From contig JACEEZ010018281.1 in assembly GCA_016584305.1 (NCBI GenBank), positions 232,238 to 296,237 of the forward strand: a stretch of DNA of 64,000 nucleotides, written 5' to 3'. Shown here piece after piece: positions 46,891 through 56,226 of the stretch. Within the stretch, counting starts at the first letter, position 1; every line of letters begins with the position of its first letter. Under the pieces are notes generated by a model. It saw only the letters and a list, made by a program, of their open reading frames with translations, ran no database searches and had not been told where the DNA came from. A program made the translations under genes and the position numbers. The stretch is from Chionoecetes opilio (lineage: Eukaryota; Arthropoda; Malacostraca; Decapoda; Majidae).

Positions 46891-47149
46891 ATCACTCACT
46901 CAGACCAAAACAAATGAAAATGTTTTAGTATCCCAGGTGAAATAGACAAGGGAAGAGTTGACAAATCTGTTAACAAAGGAGACAAAGTTTAAAGAGAACC
47001 TATGAAGCAATACTTAGCATCAAAGGTCACAAGGGGAAGACGAATCGAGACAGAGATGGAAGTTTTTAACAATATAATCCCTTCACCTGCCTTGTCATAC
47101 ATAAAAGCACACTGACATAGACATAAAACGTGTACAGAGCTAGATCACT

Positions 47150-47285
47150 CAATGCCTTGCTCTTACTAACTAATCACTACACTAATGCTTTCCTCCCTTC
47201 TCTCCGGTACCTCCAATGCCTTCCTCTCTTCTCTCCTGTCTCCTCCAGTACCTCCAGCAACCACAGTACAACACACTTACTTGTT
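47150..47285 (+). repeat. Inverted LINE fragment
   Basis: Plus-strand frame 47130-47411 contains CLPLFSPVSSSTSSNHSTTH, the same peptide as minus-strand 46755-46860 (SSTSRNHSTTH). So a piece of the LINE's RT region is present again in the opposite orientation, 300 bp beyond the LINE's 5' end. Confidence 0.7.
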
Positions 47286-47400
47286 AATCACTTACAAAGG
47301 AGTATTTTGTGGAAAATAAGTAAGGATCGGCAGGGGGGTGAGGTCAGGTGCTACTTATTTCGAGGTGTACTTATTTTATGCAACACCGGTTCAAAGGCCT
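47285..47400. repeat. Inverted repeat arm (right)
   Basis: Reverse complement of 45565-45685 with small differences, including gtattttgtggaaaataagt and cttatttcgaggtgt. Confidence 0.65.
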
Positions 47401-47720
47401 ATGAAGAATAGGCCACCTGTAATATCAAGATCAAGATCAAGTATCGTTCGTAGGACAGAATACGTGTGTAGGAGAACGCCGGACTAAAGGTTTCACTGAC
47501 AGCATCCGCTGGGTGACTCCCAACTCAAGCTCAAGCTGAAGCTCCTCTCCTCCTCCTCTCCTCTACGTAATGTTGGCCGAAGCCACCACCCCGGGAGGCA
47601 GGTCACAAACCCTTGGCTAACCCCAGTACCCATTCACTGCTGGGTGGACAGGGGCTTGGGGCATTTTCAGGATATTTTTTGGGGGAAAAAGTGAGTCTTA
47701 TAAGCTGTAAAATACGGTAG
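47401..47720. other. Mixed repeat-like sequence with a terminus-like word
   Basis: No frame of interest. At 47690-47717 tgagtcttataagctgtaaa followed by atacggta resembles a worn right terminus of the CCGTATTTGCCGG family. The rest is unassigned. Confidence 0.35.
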
Positions 47721-47830
47721 GTACACCTCGACTAAATAAGCATTTTTACAGTGTTTTCAATACCCGAGTTTCATGATCCGCGAGTTTCGCACTATGCCTT
47801 GGGAAGAAAGCAAGCGCGAAACTCGGGAGG

Positions 47831-47905
<75 letters not shown>

Positions 47906-48624
47906 CAGTCAAACCTCGATATAACGGACTAAAGGGGGGGAGGAGGAGTCCGTTATAGCCGATTGTCCGTTATAGCGAGGGTATTTTCCCAAGGGGGGAA
48001 AAATATATGAAAAACCCAGAAAAATTGTGAAATAAATGAGAAATAATTACAAACACAACCAGACTGTGTAGCTATGTTGGGAGGTAAACAGTGACTGGCA
48101 CTAAATGCTGAATTTGGTCCGCCCCTACACGTGAAATAAATGAGAAATAATCACAAACACATTCAGAACGTGTAGCTAGTCAAGCTCAAGCTCTAGCGAA
48201 GATGTAAACAAATTACTACGAGCCAGATTCCAAGAGCCGTGGCTTCCAAAGGTATTGCTTATTATCATGACTAATGCTCATTATTATATATATTATATGG
48301 TTGTGAACTGCAGTTCTATACACGTGTCACCATTTAGGTCAGTGTAGCACTGCGTGTCGCCTTAGATAAGGGTGATTTAGGGTGTTGAGGTGACAGGGAG
48401 ACGTAGCAGCGGCCACGCCATAACACTAATAGTCACTATTTTAAACAATACACACCTTCTACCACTAAATCACTAGCAACACAGACTCCTTCCTTATAAT
48501 ATTATATCTTAATATGTGATACATCAAAACTCCTTACAACCCAAGCATTCCAAAATAAAATGAGAAAATAATACAATAATGTTGAGTTGACAATTCGAGC
48601 GGCGATAAGCGGTCTAATATGGAG

Positions 48625-48664
<40 letters not shown>

Positions 48665-49843
48665 ACGCAAATGGAGTCAGTTATATCGAGACCACCGAGA
48701 GACAAGGCCTGGTGGATCGCCCGTGACGTCACACCATAAGGATACCACCCGCTCCGCTCCCCGTACAAGTTTACCTACCTAATATAATGTTTATCAGTAT
48801 AAAAGATATACTGTTATCTTCAGAAATGTTTGTTCTATAATATTATCAAATAAAAAACCGTAAAACACCCAAAGAAAATGCCATTATGAGACTTTCAAGA
48901 AATATGCATTAACTTAAACTCTTCGCCATTTAATATTTTGCTCCCAAACATTTTAAATGGAGAATATCAATAGAAGCGGAGTTTAATTAGCTTTCCATTG
49001 ATATATTTCGTTTAGTGATAAATGAATTAGCGGCATGCATAAATTAGCGTTAATTAAATATAAAAAATCATGAAATCGGGTAATTTCCTACCTAATATAT
49101 GTTTATCAGTATAAAATATATACTGTTATCTTCGGAAATGTTTGTTCTATAATATTATCAAATAAAAAACCGTAAAACACACTGAAGAAATGCCATTATG
49201 AGACTTTCAAGAAATATGCATGAACTTAAACTTTTCGCCATTTAATATTTTGTAAAAAACTTTTTACATGGAGAATATCAATAGAAGCGGAATTTAATTA
49301 GCTTTCCATTGATATATTTCCTTTTCTGATAAATGAATTAGAACCATGCATAAATTAGCGTTAACTAAATAAATAACATCATGAAATCGGGTAATTTACT
49401 CGATTTCATGATGTTATTTATTTAGTTAACGCTAATTTATGCATGGTTCTAATTCATTTATCAGAAAAGGAAATATATCAATAGAGAGCTAATTAAATTC
49501 CGCTTCTATTGACATTCTCCATGTAAAAAAAAAATCACAAAATATTAAATGGCGAAAAGTTTAAGTTCATGCATATTTCTTGAAAGTCTCATAATGGCAT
49601 TTCTTTAGTGTGTTTTACGGTTTTTTATTTGATAATATTATAGAACAAACATTTCCGAAGATAACAGTATATCTTTTATACTGATAAACATTATATTAGG
49701 TAGGTAAACTTGTACGGGGAGCGGAGCGGGTGGTATCCTTATGGTGTGACGTCACGGGCGATCCACCAGGCCTTATCATCTCGGTGGCCACGGTTATATC
49801 CGATGTTCGTTACATCGAGGTCCGTTATATCGAGGTTTGACTG
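47906..49843 (-). mobile_element. Pogo/Tigger-like TIR element with internal hairpin
   Basis: Terminal inverted repeats CAGTCAAACCTCGATATAAC and its inverse at 49823-49843 are perfect over 20 bp; TA lies on both sides. The left 600 bp match the pogo-like element at 35817-36850 in reverse orientation (for example cagactgtgtagctatgttg at 48059). The remaining part is a palindromic structure at 48679-49790, preceded by a 41-base A-run (48621-48661). The element is 1.9 kb with no transposase frame. Confidence 0.8.
48679..49790. repeat. Long hairpin (foldback) with duplicated left arm
   Basis: The outer part, 48690-48775 (ggcctggtggatcgcccgtg onward), is reverse-complemented at 49700-49790. Next, unit A (about 48776-49083) and unit B (about 49084-49389) are direct near-repeats starting cctacctaatat. 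The right arm 49401-49700 is the inverse of unit B, separated from it by 11 bases (49390-49400). The order is therefore X-A-B / B'-X'. Frames MYGERSGWYPYGVTS on both strands are the same bases seen twice. Confidence 0.85.
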
Positions 49844-49859
49844 TATATATATTGTTATG

Positions 49860-49962
<103 letters not shown>

Positions 49963-50322
49963 TAGGGTGCGTCAAAAAATTGAAAGTGTTCGGATTTTAA
50001 CGCGGACCCCGGCAGTTCATGTGTATTGATGAGAAAGCACTACCAGCAAAATCTTAGTCTTGTAGCGTGACATCTTTATGTCGCGCAGACGCTTCGAAGT
50101 TTGTCCCTATTGCACCACCCCATGCAACGAAGGCATGATCCCGCTTCGCACAGTTTTGTGGGGAAGATGTGGTTACAGCATAGGTTTATCCTGTTATTGA
50201 CTTGTTTATTCTCCTGTTTATTATTCTTCTGTTTATAGACTTGGTTTTAAGCTGTTTCAGTATTGGTTTATCCTGTTATTGACGTGTCTATTCTCCTTTT
50301 TATTATTATTCTGTTTATTGAC

Positions 50323-50341
50323 TTGTTTTTCTTTTTTACAG
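50323..50341 (+). promoter_or_regulatory. Likely 3' splice site just before the transposase ATG
   Basis: The bases ttgtttttcttttttacag end immediately before ATG at 50342. A pyrimidine tract followed by CAG is a textbook acceptor. This suggests an intron in the 5' leader, and means that the 21-residue hydrophobic stretch read from the upstream ATG at 50279 is intronic and not a signal peptide. A matching donor was not pinned down. Confidence 0.55.
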
Positions 50342-52573
50342 ATGTCTTCCACGAGGTCCACTGACAAGTTATGGCTCGTAGGAGCCCCAGCAACTCAAGA
50401 GCTGCCATCGAGTGTTCTCCCGAACCGTGAGGAAGTCCTGTGTGTTTTGCAGTACCACGCAAAGCTAAGCCGGCGTGATTTGGCGTTCTCAGTTCGGCAG
50501 ACGGCACTCAATGTTCAACATCAGTACTCTAAAGCGAATATTCCGACCATTGATTCGTGTGATATCCTCAAGAAAGTACGGTGTCTGCACGAAGAGTACA
50601 ACGGATTGAAGAAATCAAAATCCCGGACAACAGGGCAAGCTGAGGAAAACCGAGCCAATTTCGTGGCTTGCCTGAAAAATTTGTTCGATGTAGCACATCA
50701 CGACGCCATGTCCAAGATCACGATCAAGGAGGATCGTGACTTCCTTGAAGCTCAGAGGAAGCCACGGCAGGGGAAGATGGGTGGTATGGATCGGGCCTGG
50801 GTGGAAAAAGAGACACGGATACAGCAGCGGAGGGACGATGACGGAAGTCGAGCTGCACAGGAAAGTCAAGCGTTCGCAGAAAGGCAGGCCACCGTTGAAC
50901 TCGAGTCTTCGACCTCGTCCTCTTCGCCTGAAGAGCAAGACGTGATAGTATCTCCTCCACCAAAACGATCCCGCCGTGCACCATCACAGAAGAAAATCAT
51001 ATCCCCGCAAGTTTCTGCTGCTCTGGACCGGACCAACATAAGTGACCGTAAAGCTGCACACGTGCTGCTTCCATTCGCGGAGGAGCTTGGAGCGAACACT
51101 CGAGAATTGTCGTTGAGCGCAAGCACGATCAATCGGCAGCAAAAACCTCATCGCCAGGAAAAGGCTGCAGAGCTCAAAGAAAAGTTTGCTCCTGATGTAC
51201 CGCTCACACTCCACTGGGATGGAAAACTAATGCCATCCCTCACAAACGAAGGCGTTGTGGACCGACTGCCGATCTTGGTTTCTGGAGAAGGCGTGGAGAA
51301 GATCTTCGCAGTTCCCATCACTGACGGCAAAGCGGAGCCTACGGCAAACACCATCCATTCCGTTATATCCGAGTGGGCTATCTCCGATCGAATTCGAGTG
51401 CTGTGCTTCGACACAACGGCGATGAATACGGGATCCAAGAGTGGAGTGTGCGTTCGACTGCAGCAAAGCCTTGGTCGTGATCTGCTGCATCTGGCCTGTC
51501 GCCATCAGATGCTGGAAATTCTGCTGGGAACTGTTTTCTCGGCCCTCATCCCAGAAACATCTCAAAGTCCAGATATCGCTGCCTTCATCCGTTTCCGAGA
51601 GTTCTGGCCGTATGTTGAACAAGACCAGTACAGGACAGCAAACGAAGAGCTCAAGGAGGACTGGGTGGACGACATCCTCAAACTCTGCCAAGGCTACCTC
51701 CGAAAGGACCACCCACGTGACGACTACCGGGAATTGTTAGAACTAGCCGTTGTGTTCCTTGGTGGAATCCCTCATGGACGCAAGAAGATCTTTTCCCACA
51801 AGCCGGGAGCAGTCCATCGGGCTCGATGGATGGCAAGAGCGATTTACGCTCTGAAAATGTGGATCTTCGCGCCTCAGTTCGCAGAATACCAGAAACAGCG
51901 GCCGTCCAGTTCACGCGCAGTAAAGGCCGCAGTTCCTTCAAAACTGGACGAGTTCTGCATCTTCATCGTACGCTACTACATTCGAGCGTGGTTCTCAGCT
52001 GCGTGTTCAGCAAACACCCCAAGAAACGACCTTTACCTTTACAAAGCCCTCGCGAAAGAGACGAACAAGGCGATCAGAGAGTCAGGGCTGAAAGCGTTGG
52101 GACGTCACATGTGGTACCTGTCTGAAGTGACAGTTGGACTTGCGCTTTTTGACGATGAGATGCCCCTGGAGGAGAAGCGGAATGTTGTTGCCAACCTCCG
52201 AAGCATGGAGGGATCAGAGGAACCTCCACCCAAGTTTTGCGTCGAGGAGGCTGACTTAGACAACAAGACCGTTGCCTCCTTCGTCACGAAAAACACTGAA
52301 AAATTCCTGGATCTGCTGGACATCGACAAAGGGTTCCTCGACGTCGATCCTGCCATGTGGGGGACGAACCCCATGTACCAGGCCGGGGCAAGGCGAGTAC
52401 GTGGCCTTCTCGTCACCAACGACGCCGCGGAACGAGGGGTCGCTCTTGTGCAGGATTTCACTAAGAACCCTTGCACGATGTCGGAGGACCATCTGCAATG
52501 CCTCCTTCAAGTTGTCGAAGACCACCGGAAAATGTATCCGACGGCCAAGAAGTATGGTCACTGCGCGACATGA
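50342..52573 (+). CDS. Putative RNase H-fold transposase, 743 residues
   Basis: An uninterrupted frame between TIRs; numbering is from the Met at 50342. Residues 1-120 are a helical N-terminal region with Lys-rich patches; 160-200 are charged, coiled-coil-like; 185-220 are Ser/Glu-rich and lead to PPPKRSRR (205-212), a likely nuclear localisation signal. The catalytic part starts near 285 with LTLHWDGKLMP (Asp 293), then RIRVLCFDTTAMNTG (Asp 357), HLACRHQ (Cys 386, His 388), PRDDYRELLEL (Glu 464 or 467), HRARWMARAIYALK (492-505), WYLSEVTVGLALFDDE (591-606), and a C-terminal VTNDAAERGVALVQDF (691-706). The Asp, Asp, Cys-x-x-His-like, Glu order fits the DDE group that includes hAT, MULE, Kolobok and P, but I cannot place it in a named superfamily. 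The catalytic assignment is inference. The relative at 60970-61173 has CRHH where this has CRHQ. Confidence 0.8.
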   Translation: MSSTRSTDKLWLVGAPATQELPSSVLPNREEVLCVLQYHAKLSRRDLAFSVRQTALNVQHQYSKANIPTIDSCDILKKVRCLHEEYNGLKKSKSRTTGQAEENRANFVACLKNLFDVAHHDAMSKITIKEDRDFLEAQRKPRQGKMGGMDRAWVEKETRIQQRRDDDGSRAAQESQAFAERQATVELESSTSSSSPEEQDVIVSPPPKRSRRAPSQKKIISPQVSAALDRTNISDRKAAHVLLPFAEELGANTRELSLSASTINRQQKPHRQEKAAELKEKFAPDVPLTLHWDGKLMPSLTNEGVVDRLPILVSGEGVEKIFAVPITDGKAEPTANTIHSVISEWAISDRIRVLCFDTTAMNTGSKSGVCVRLQQSLGRDLLHLACRHQMLEILLGTVFSALIPETSQSPDIAAFIRFREFWPYVEQDQYRTANEELKEDWVDDILKLCQGYLRKDHPRDDYRELLELAVVFLGGIPHGRKKIFSHKPGAVHRARWMARAIYALKMWIFAPQFAEYQKQRPSSSRAVKAAVPSKLDEFCIFIVRYYIRAWFSAACSANTPRNDLYLYKALAKETNKAIRESGLKALGRHMWYLSEVTVGLALFDDEMPLEEKRNVVANLRSMEGSEEPPPKFCVEEADLDNKTVASFVTKNTEKFLDLLDIDKGFLDVDPAMWGTNPMYQAGARRVRGLLVTNDAAERGVALVQDFTKNPCTMSEDHLQCLLQVVEDHRKMYPTAKKYGHCAT

Positions 52574-52695
52574 AGATATCGTCCAATCAATATAATTTTT
52601 CTGTCACTTTGTTTTTGTTGTAAAAGGAAAAGAATAAAGCATTCCTCGTTAACTTCATTTCATTTTGAAATTCAACCTCTATTACTTGACGCACC

Positions 52696-52698
<3 letters not shown>

Positions 52699-52735
<37 letters not shown>
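52699..52735. repeat. (TA)n array
   Basis: TA array between the transposon and the Penelope-like pair. Confidence 0.95.
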
Positions 52736-52736
<1 letters not shown>

Positions 52737-52815
52737 ATTAAAGTTGATACATGAGGTTGTTGTTAGCAGGGCGGCAAAAACACTCGTCATTTCTTCGGGT
52801 TTATTTATGTGTGCA

Positions 52816-52845
52816 ACGTTTCGCCAAGTCTCTTGGCATCATCAG
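52816..52845 (-). ncRNA. Hammerhead-ribozyme-like core in the Penelope 3' region
   Basis: The minus strand reads CTGATGA, then a GCCAAG/CTTGGC stem of six pairs with an AGA-type loop, then CGAAACG. CUGAUGA, helix II and GAAA are the invariant hammerhead core, and hammerhead motifs are known in the pseudo-LTRs of Penelope-like elements. A clear stem III with a U-H cleavage site was not found, so self-cleavage is unproven. The plus copy has a worn version at 56282-56308. Confidence 0.45.
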
Positions 52846-53109
52846 GCTAAAATGGTATGAAATTTGTTAATATAACATTAAAAACTGCTAAAAGCAAACA
52901 TCTAAAAAATTAAAATAAGAAAATAATCCTATATTATTTGTAGACTAAAAACACAAGTTAACAAACCTTGAAGTGTATGCTGTTTAGGTTGGCAGAGGAC
53001 TGAATGGAAACAATATTACATGTAGCATTTCGGTTCCTATGAGGCGATCGGAACAAGAGTCGGACGAACGAAACAGTGTCGTGATAATCATTTGAGTATT
53101 TGTAATTGG

Positions 53110-54183
53110 GGCATTTGGGCTAAGGAAAAAACCTCTTTATACAGCCAGAATTTTTATTTCCGAATTTGTTTTGTGGATCTCGGAGAATGCTCATATACGA
53201 GTGGTTGTTCATAAATTTCTTATGTACATATTTTTATAATACATTTAAAGTTCGTTTCGCACCTTATAATGTGGTAACAACATATTTTGTGAAGTTTTGT
53301 TGATGTAGCCATATACGTCAAGGGATGAATATGTATCGGTTTTACACATGTGTATGTATATTTCTTGATCTATATTATTATTTGAATACTCTCAGTGGTC
53401 ACCAACAAAGGTATGAACACAACAAATCAAGATATTCGTCAAAGAGATTACGCTCCCATCGACAGAGGCTACAGGCACAAAGGAAGAAATTTGGCACAGA
53501 AAGTTATATTTCGTCTCTTAACTCATGTATGCAGGAACTATTCACTATTTGAGAAACAAATAAGAGTTAATGCATGTCTAATGTATTTTTATTTACAGAT
53601 TATATGCGTAAAACTGCTTATATTTCACAATTATCAACCATTATAACCATAGCAAGAATATGTTATGTATAGGGTAAATAACGATCTGCACGACTAAGGA
53701 ACTCTATTAATATTATTCCTTATATGAACTCACACCACCGTAAAGTCATATATATAGCTGTGAAGTCAGATTAGCAGATTTATTTGCTGTTAAAAATTAC
53801 AGTATACGGTCTGGGTCTTGGTCTGGGCAGACTCTGGACTCAGACTCAGCTGGGCTTCTATTTCTTTTAATACCTTTGCTGGTGACCACTGGGAGTATTC
53901 AAATAATAGTATAGATCAAGAAATATTTATACACATGTGTAAAAACCGATATACAGTATATTCATCCCTTGACGTATATGGCTACATCAACAAAACTTCG
54001 CAAAATATGTTATTACCTCGTTATAAGGCACGAAACCAACTTTAAATTAATTATAAGAATATGTACATGAGAATTTTATGAACAACCACTCGTATATGAG
54101 CATTCTCCGAGATCCACAAAACAAATTAGAAAATTAAAATTCTGGCGGTATGTAGTACTTTTTGCCTTAGCCCAAACACCCCC
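53110..54183. mobile_element. Foldback element inserted in the Penelope copy
   Basis: Arms of about 285 bp (53110-53398 and 53882-54183) are inverse copies: tttgggctaagg and ccttagcccaaa at the ends, ctcatatacgagtggttgtt at 53190 and its inverse at 54085, and gtcaagggatgaata at 53318 and its inverse at 53960. ATTGG flanks both ends (53105-53109; 54184-54188). Joining the flanks restores the Penelope sequence seen in the plus copy (tcatgccaattacaaatacg). The 480-bp loop has small frames only and no transposase. Confidence 0.8.
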
Positions 54184-54562
54184 ATTGGCATGAGGTGACT
54201 TGATTATTAAGATTGGGAGACAGGTACTTGATGTATATAGATTCTAATAATTTAGTATCACTAGAAAAGTTTGCCTTTGAGAAGATTCTAAAATCATTAA
54301 TAGAGAATGGGTGATCAAAATCATGTGAGTGTGAAAGTATTGCAGATTGAGAAGGGGAAGAAATAGCTCGGCCAGTACGAACAGAAACACCTTTATGTTC
54401 TGCGAACCTAAGGGTTAGATTCCTCGACGTCTCGCCAATGTATCGAGTCTTACAGCTCGAACACTCAAATTCATAAATTATATTGGAGATAAGAGTTTTA
54501 GGTATAGGATCTTTATATTTGAAATGTGATTTTATAGTACGTAAATGGATTAGTAAAAACAA
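54167..54562 (-). pseudogene. GIY-YIG endonuclease of the minus Penelope copy
   Basis: The frame reads IIYEFECSSCKTRYIGETSR near residues 28-47, with C-x-x-C and Y-I-G, then R and E-H (residues 52-56). This is the GIY-YIG domain typical of Penelope-like elements. After residue 125 the reading enters the inserted foldback element (QWGCLG), so the C-terminus is lost. The plus copy shows the continuation. Confidence 0.85.
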
Positions 54563-54600
54563 ATTATAATTTTAAGTTAGGAAAGTGTAATTTAAGTAGA

Positions 54601-55083
54601 TCATTGAGTTTTTTTATGAATGATATAACTAAGATGGCCATAAAATGGAAGTTTAATATAATGTGTGTATAATATAGATTCGGATTGACTCGACTTAGGG
54701 TTGAACTTTTCATCTAAGAAACTAGAGATTGTTTTTTCAATCAATATAAGGGGATAACCATTATTTTGGAAAAAAATAATAAGGAATTTAATTTCTTTAT
54801 CGAAGGCAAACCAGTTGCAGGAGAAACTATAACATCTGTGTAGTAAAGTCTTAATTGTATTGGTTTTATAAAGGTTAGGGATGAATGATAAATACTGAGT
54901 ACCAAGGCCGTTGAAGGTAGGTTTACGATAGACTGAGGTAGTAAAATATTTATCCTTACGTGTAACTAAGATATCTAGAAATGGCAGGGATAATTGATTT
55001 TCAACTTCATATGTGAACTTAATATTTGGGTGTTTAGAATTAAGGTAATCAAAAAATAAGGGAATATGTTCAACATTCTTCAC
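54601..55083 (-). pseudogene. RT C-terminal part of the minus Penelope copy
   Basis: 160 codons beginning within the RT: FFDYLNSKHPNIKFTYEVEN, then LPFLDILVTR and SVYRKPTFNGLGTQYLSF, motifs of the Penelope RT palm-thumb junction. The frame starts at the inverted junction, so the catalytic motifs upstream are missing. Confidence 0.8.
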
Positions 55084-55129
55084 CTTTTTACTTTTTAAGA
55101 ATGTTTAACATATCCCCTTATTTTTTAAT

Positions 55130-55612
55130 TACCTTAATTCTAAACACCTAAATATTAAGTTCACATATGAAGTTGAAAACCAATTATCACTGCCATTTCT
55201 AGATATCTTAGTTACACGTAAGGATAAATATTTTACTACCTCAGTCTATCGTAAACCTATCTTCACAGGCCTTGGTACTCAGTATTTATCATTCATCCCT
55301 AACCTTTTCAAAACCAATACTATTATGACTTTACTACACAGATGTTATAGTTTGTCCTCCAACTGGTTTGCCTTCAATAATGAAATTAAATTCCTTACTA
55401 ATTTTTTCCAAAATAATGGTTATCCCCTTATATTGATCGAAAAAACAATCTCTAGTTTCTTAGATGAAAAGTTCAACCCTAAGTCGAGTCAATCCGAATC
55501 TATATTAGACACACATTATATTAAACTTCCATTTTATGGCCATCTTAGTTATATCATTCGTAAAAAACTCAATGATGTACTTAAATTACACTTTCCTAAC
55601 TTAAAATTATAA
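55130..55612 (+). pseudogene. RT C-terminal part of the plus Penelope copy
   Basis: Homologous to the minus copy over its whole length (LPFLDILVTRKDKYFTTSVY at about 55190; a short shift near 55310), then open as MTLLHRCYSLSSNWFAFNNE from 55325 to LNDVLKLHFPNLKL. It truncates at the same point as the minus copy on the left. Confidence 0.8.
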
Positions 55613-55613
55613 T

Positions 55614-56093
55614 TTGTTTTTACTAATCCATTTACGTACTATAAAATCACATTTCAAATATAAAGATCCTATACCTAAAACTCTTATCTCCAATATAATT
55701 TATGAATTTGAGTGTTCGAGCTGTAAGACTCGATACATTGGCGAGACGTCGAGAAATCTAACCCTTAGGTTCGCAGAACATAAAGGTGTTTCTGTTCGTA
55801 CTGGCCGACCTATTTCTTCCCCTTCTCAATCTGCAATACTTTCACACTCACATGATTTTGATCACCCATTCTCTATTAATGATTTTAGAATCTTATCAAA
55901 GGCAAACTTTTCTAGTGATACTAAATTATTGGAATCTATATACATCAAGCACCTGTCTCCCAATCTTAATAATCAAGTCACCTCATGCCAATTACAAATA
56001 CGTACTCAAATGATTATATCACGACACTGTTTTCCCGTGGGTCCCAAAAAACTCTTGTTCCGATCGCCTCATAGGAACCGAAATGTTTACTGA
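55614..56093 (+). CDS. GIY-YIG endonuclease of the plus Penelope copy
   Basis: 159 codons. The N-terminal basic stretch is followed by the nuclease core: IIY (28-30), C-x-x-C (34, 37), YIG (41-43), Arg 47 and Arg 52, Glu-His (55-56), and a C-terminal SDTKLLESIYIKHLSPNLNN with the helix and Asn-Asn end. It continues to SPHRNRNVY and stops. In complete elements the RT and nuclease are fused; here a stop at the end of the RT frame separates them, and the Met shown is not a natural start. Confidence 0.75.
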   Translation: MFLLIHLRTIKSHFKYKDPIPKTLISNIIYEFECSSCKTRYIGETSRNLTLRFAEHKGVSVRTGRPISSPSQSAILSHSHDFDHPFSINDFRILSKANFSSDTKLLESIYIKHLSPNLNNQVTSCQLQIRTQMIISRHCFPVGPKKLLFRSPHRNRNVY

Positions 56094-56185
56094 AAAATTT
56101 GTTTCCATTCAGTCCTCTGCCCCCAAAAAACAGAAATTACCCCCCCTTCAAGGGTTTGTTAATTTATTTTTTTAGTCTTTAAAAT

Positions 56186-56226
<41 letters not shown>

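Larger units (their letters stand above)
43958..47835. mobile_element. TIR element with CAGTACCC ends, packed with other repeats
   Basis: The left end CAGTACCCCCCCCGAGTTTC follows TA. The right end, gcgaaactcgggagggtact, is its inverse and meets a TA array. About 3.9 kb lie between, mostly later arrivals: the truncated CR1-like LINE (44130-45283), a SINE-like repeat, an inverted-repeat block and a second LINE. Some (tttcgcg)-type words recur near both ends (44060; 47785-47815). Confidence 0.6.
49965..52696 (+). mobile_element. Intact TIR DNA transposon, GGGTGCGTCAA ends
   Basis: The left end TAGGGTGCGTCAA (49963-49975) and right end ttgacgcaccctaa are perfect inverses over at least 13 bp including TA. 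Because the target is a TA array, the duplication could be TA or AT. Between them lies a single long plus-strand gene (50342-52573) with a 370-bp leader and a 120-bp trailer. The leader contains a near-tandem duplication: ggtttatcctgttattgac at 50181 and 50264. The GC content of the gene (roughly half) is far above its surroundings. All parts needed by an autonomous cut-and-paste element seem present. A diverged relative is at 59897-62486. Confidence 0.85.
52738..55080 (-). mobile_element. Penelope-like element, minus copy, interrupted
   Basis: Minus-strand frames give an RT C-terminus (54601-55083) followed by a GIY-YIG nuclease (54167-54562) and a 3' region ending at the TA array near 52738. 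A foldback element (53110-54183) splits the nuclease tail. The 5' edge is at 55080, 16 bases from the edge of an opposite copy. Penelope-like elements combine an RT related to telomerase with a GIY-YIG endonuclease. This copy begins in the middle of the RT, so it is dead. Confidence 0.85.

Noticed and set aside
50279..50341. Hydrophobic leader of the long transposase frame as a signal peptide
   Set aside because: It translates a T-rich tract ending in a splice-acceptor-like CAG right before a better ATG, and the protein is nuclear in character with a basic KRSRR patch.
50615..52561. Antisense frames of up to 161 codons within the transposase gene
   Set aside because: Shadows of the long gene in other frames, without motifs.
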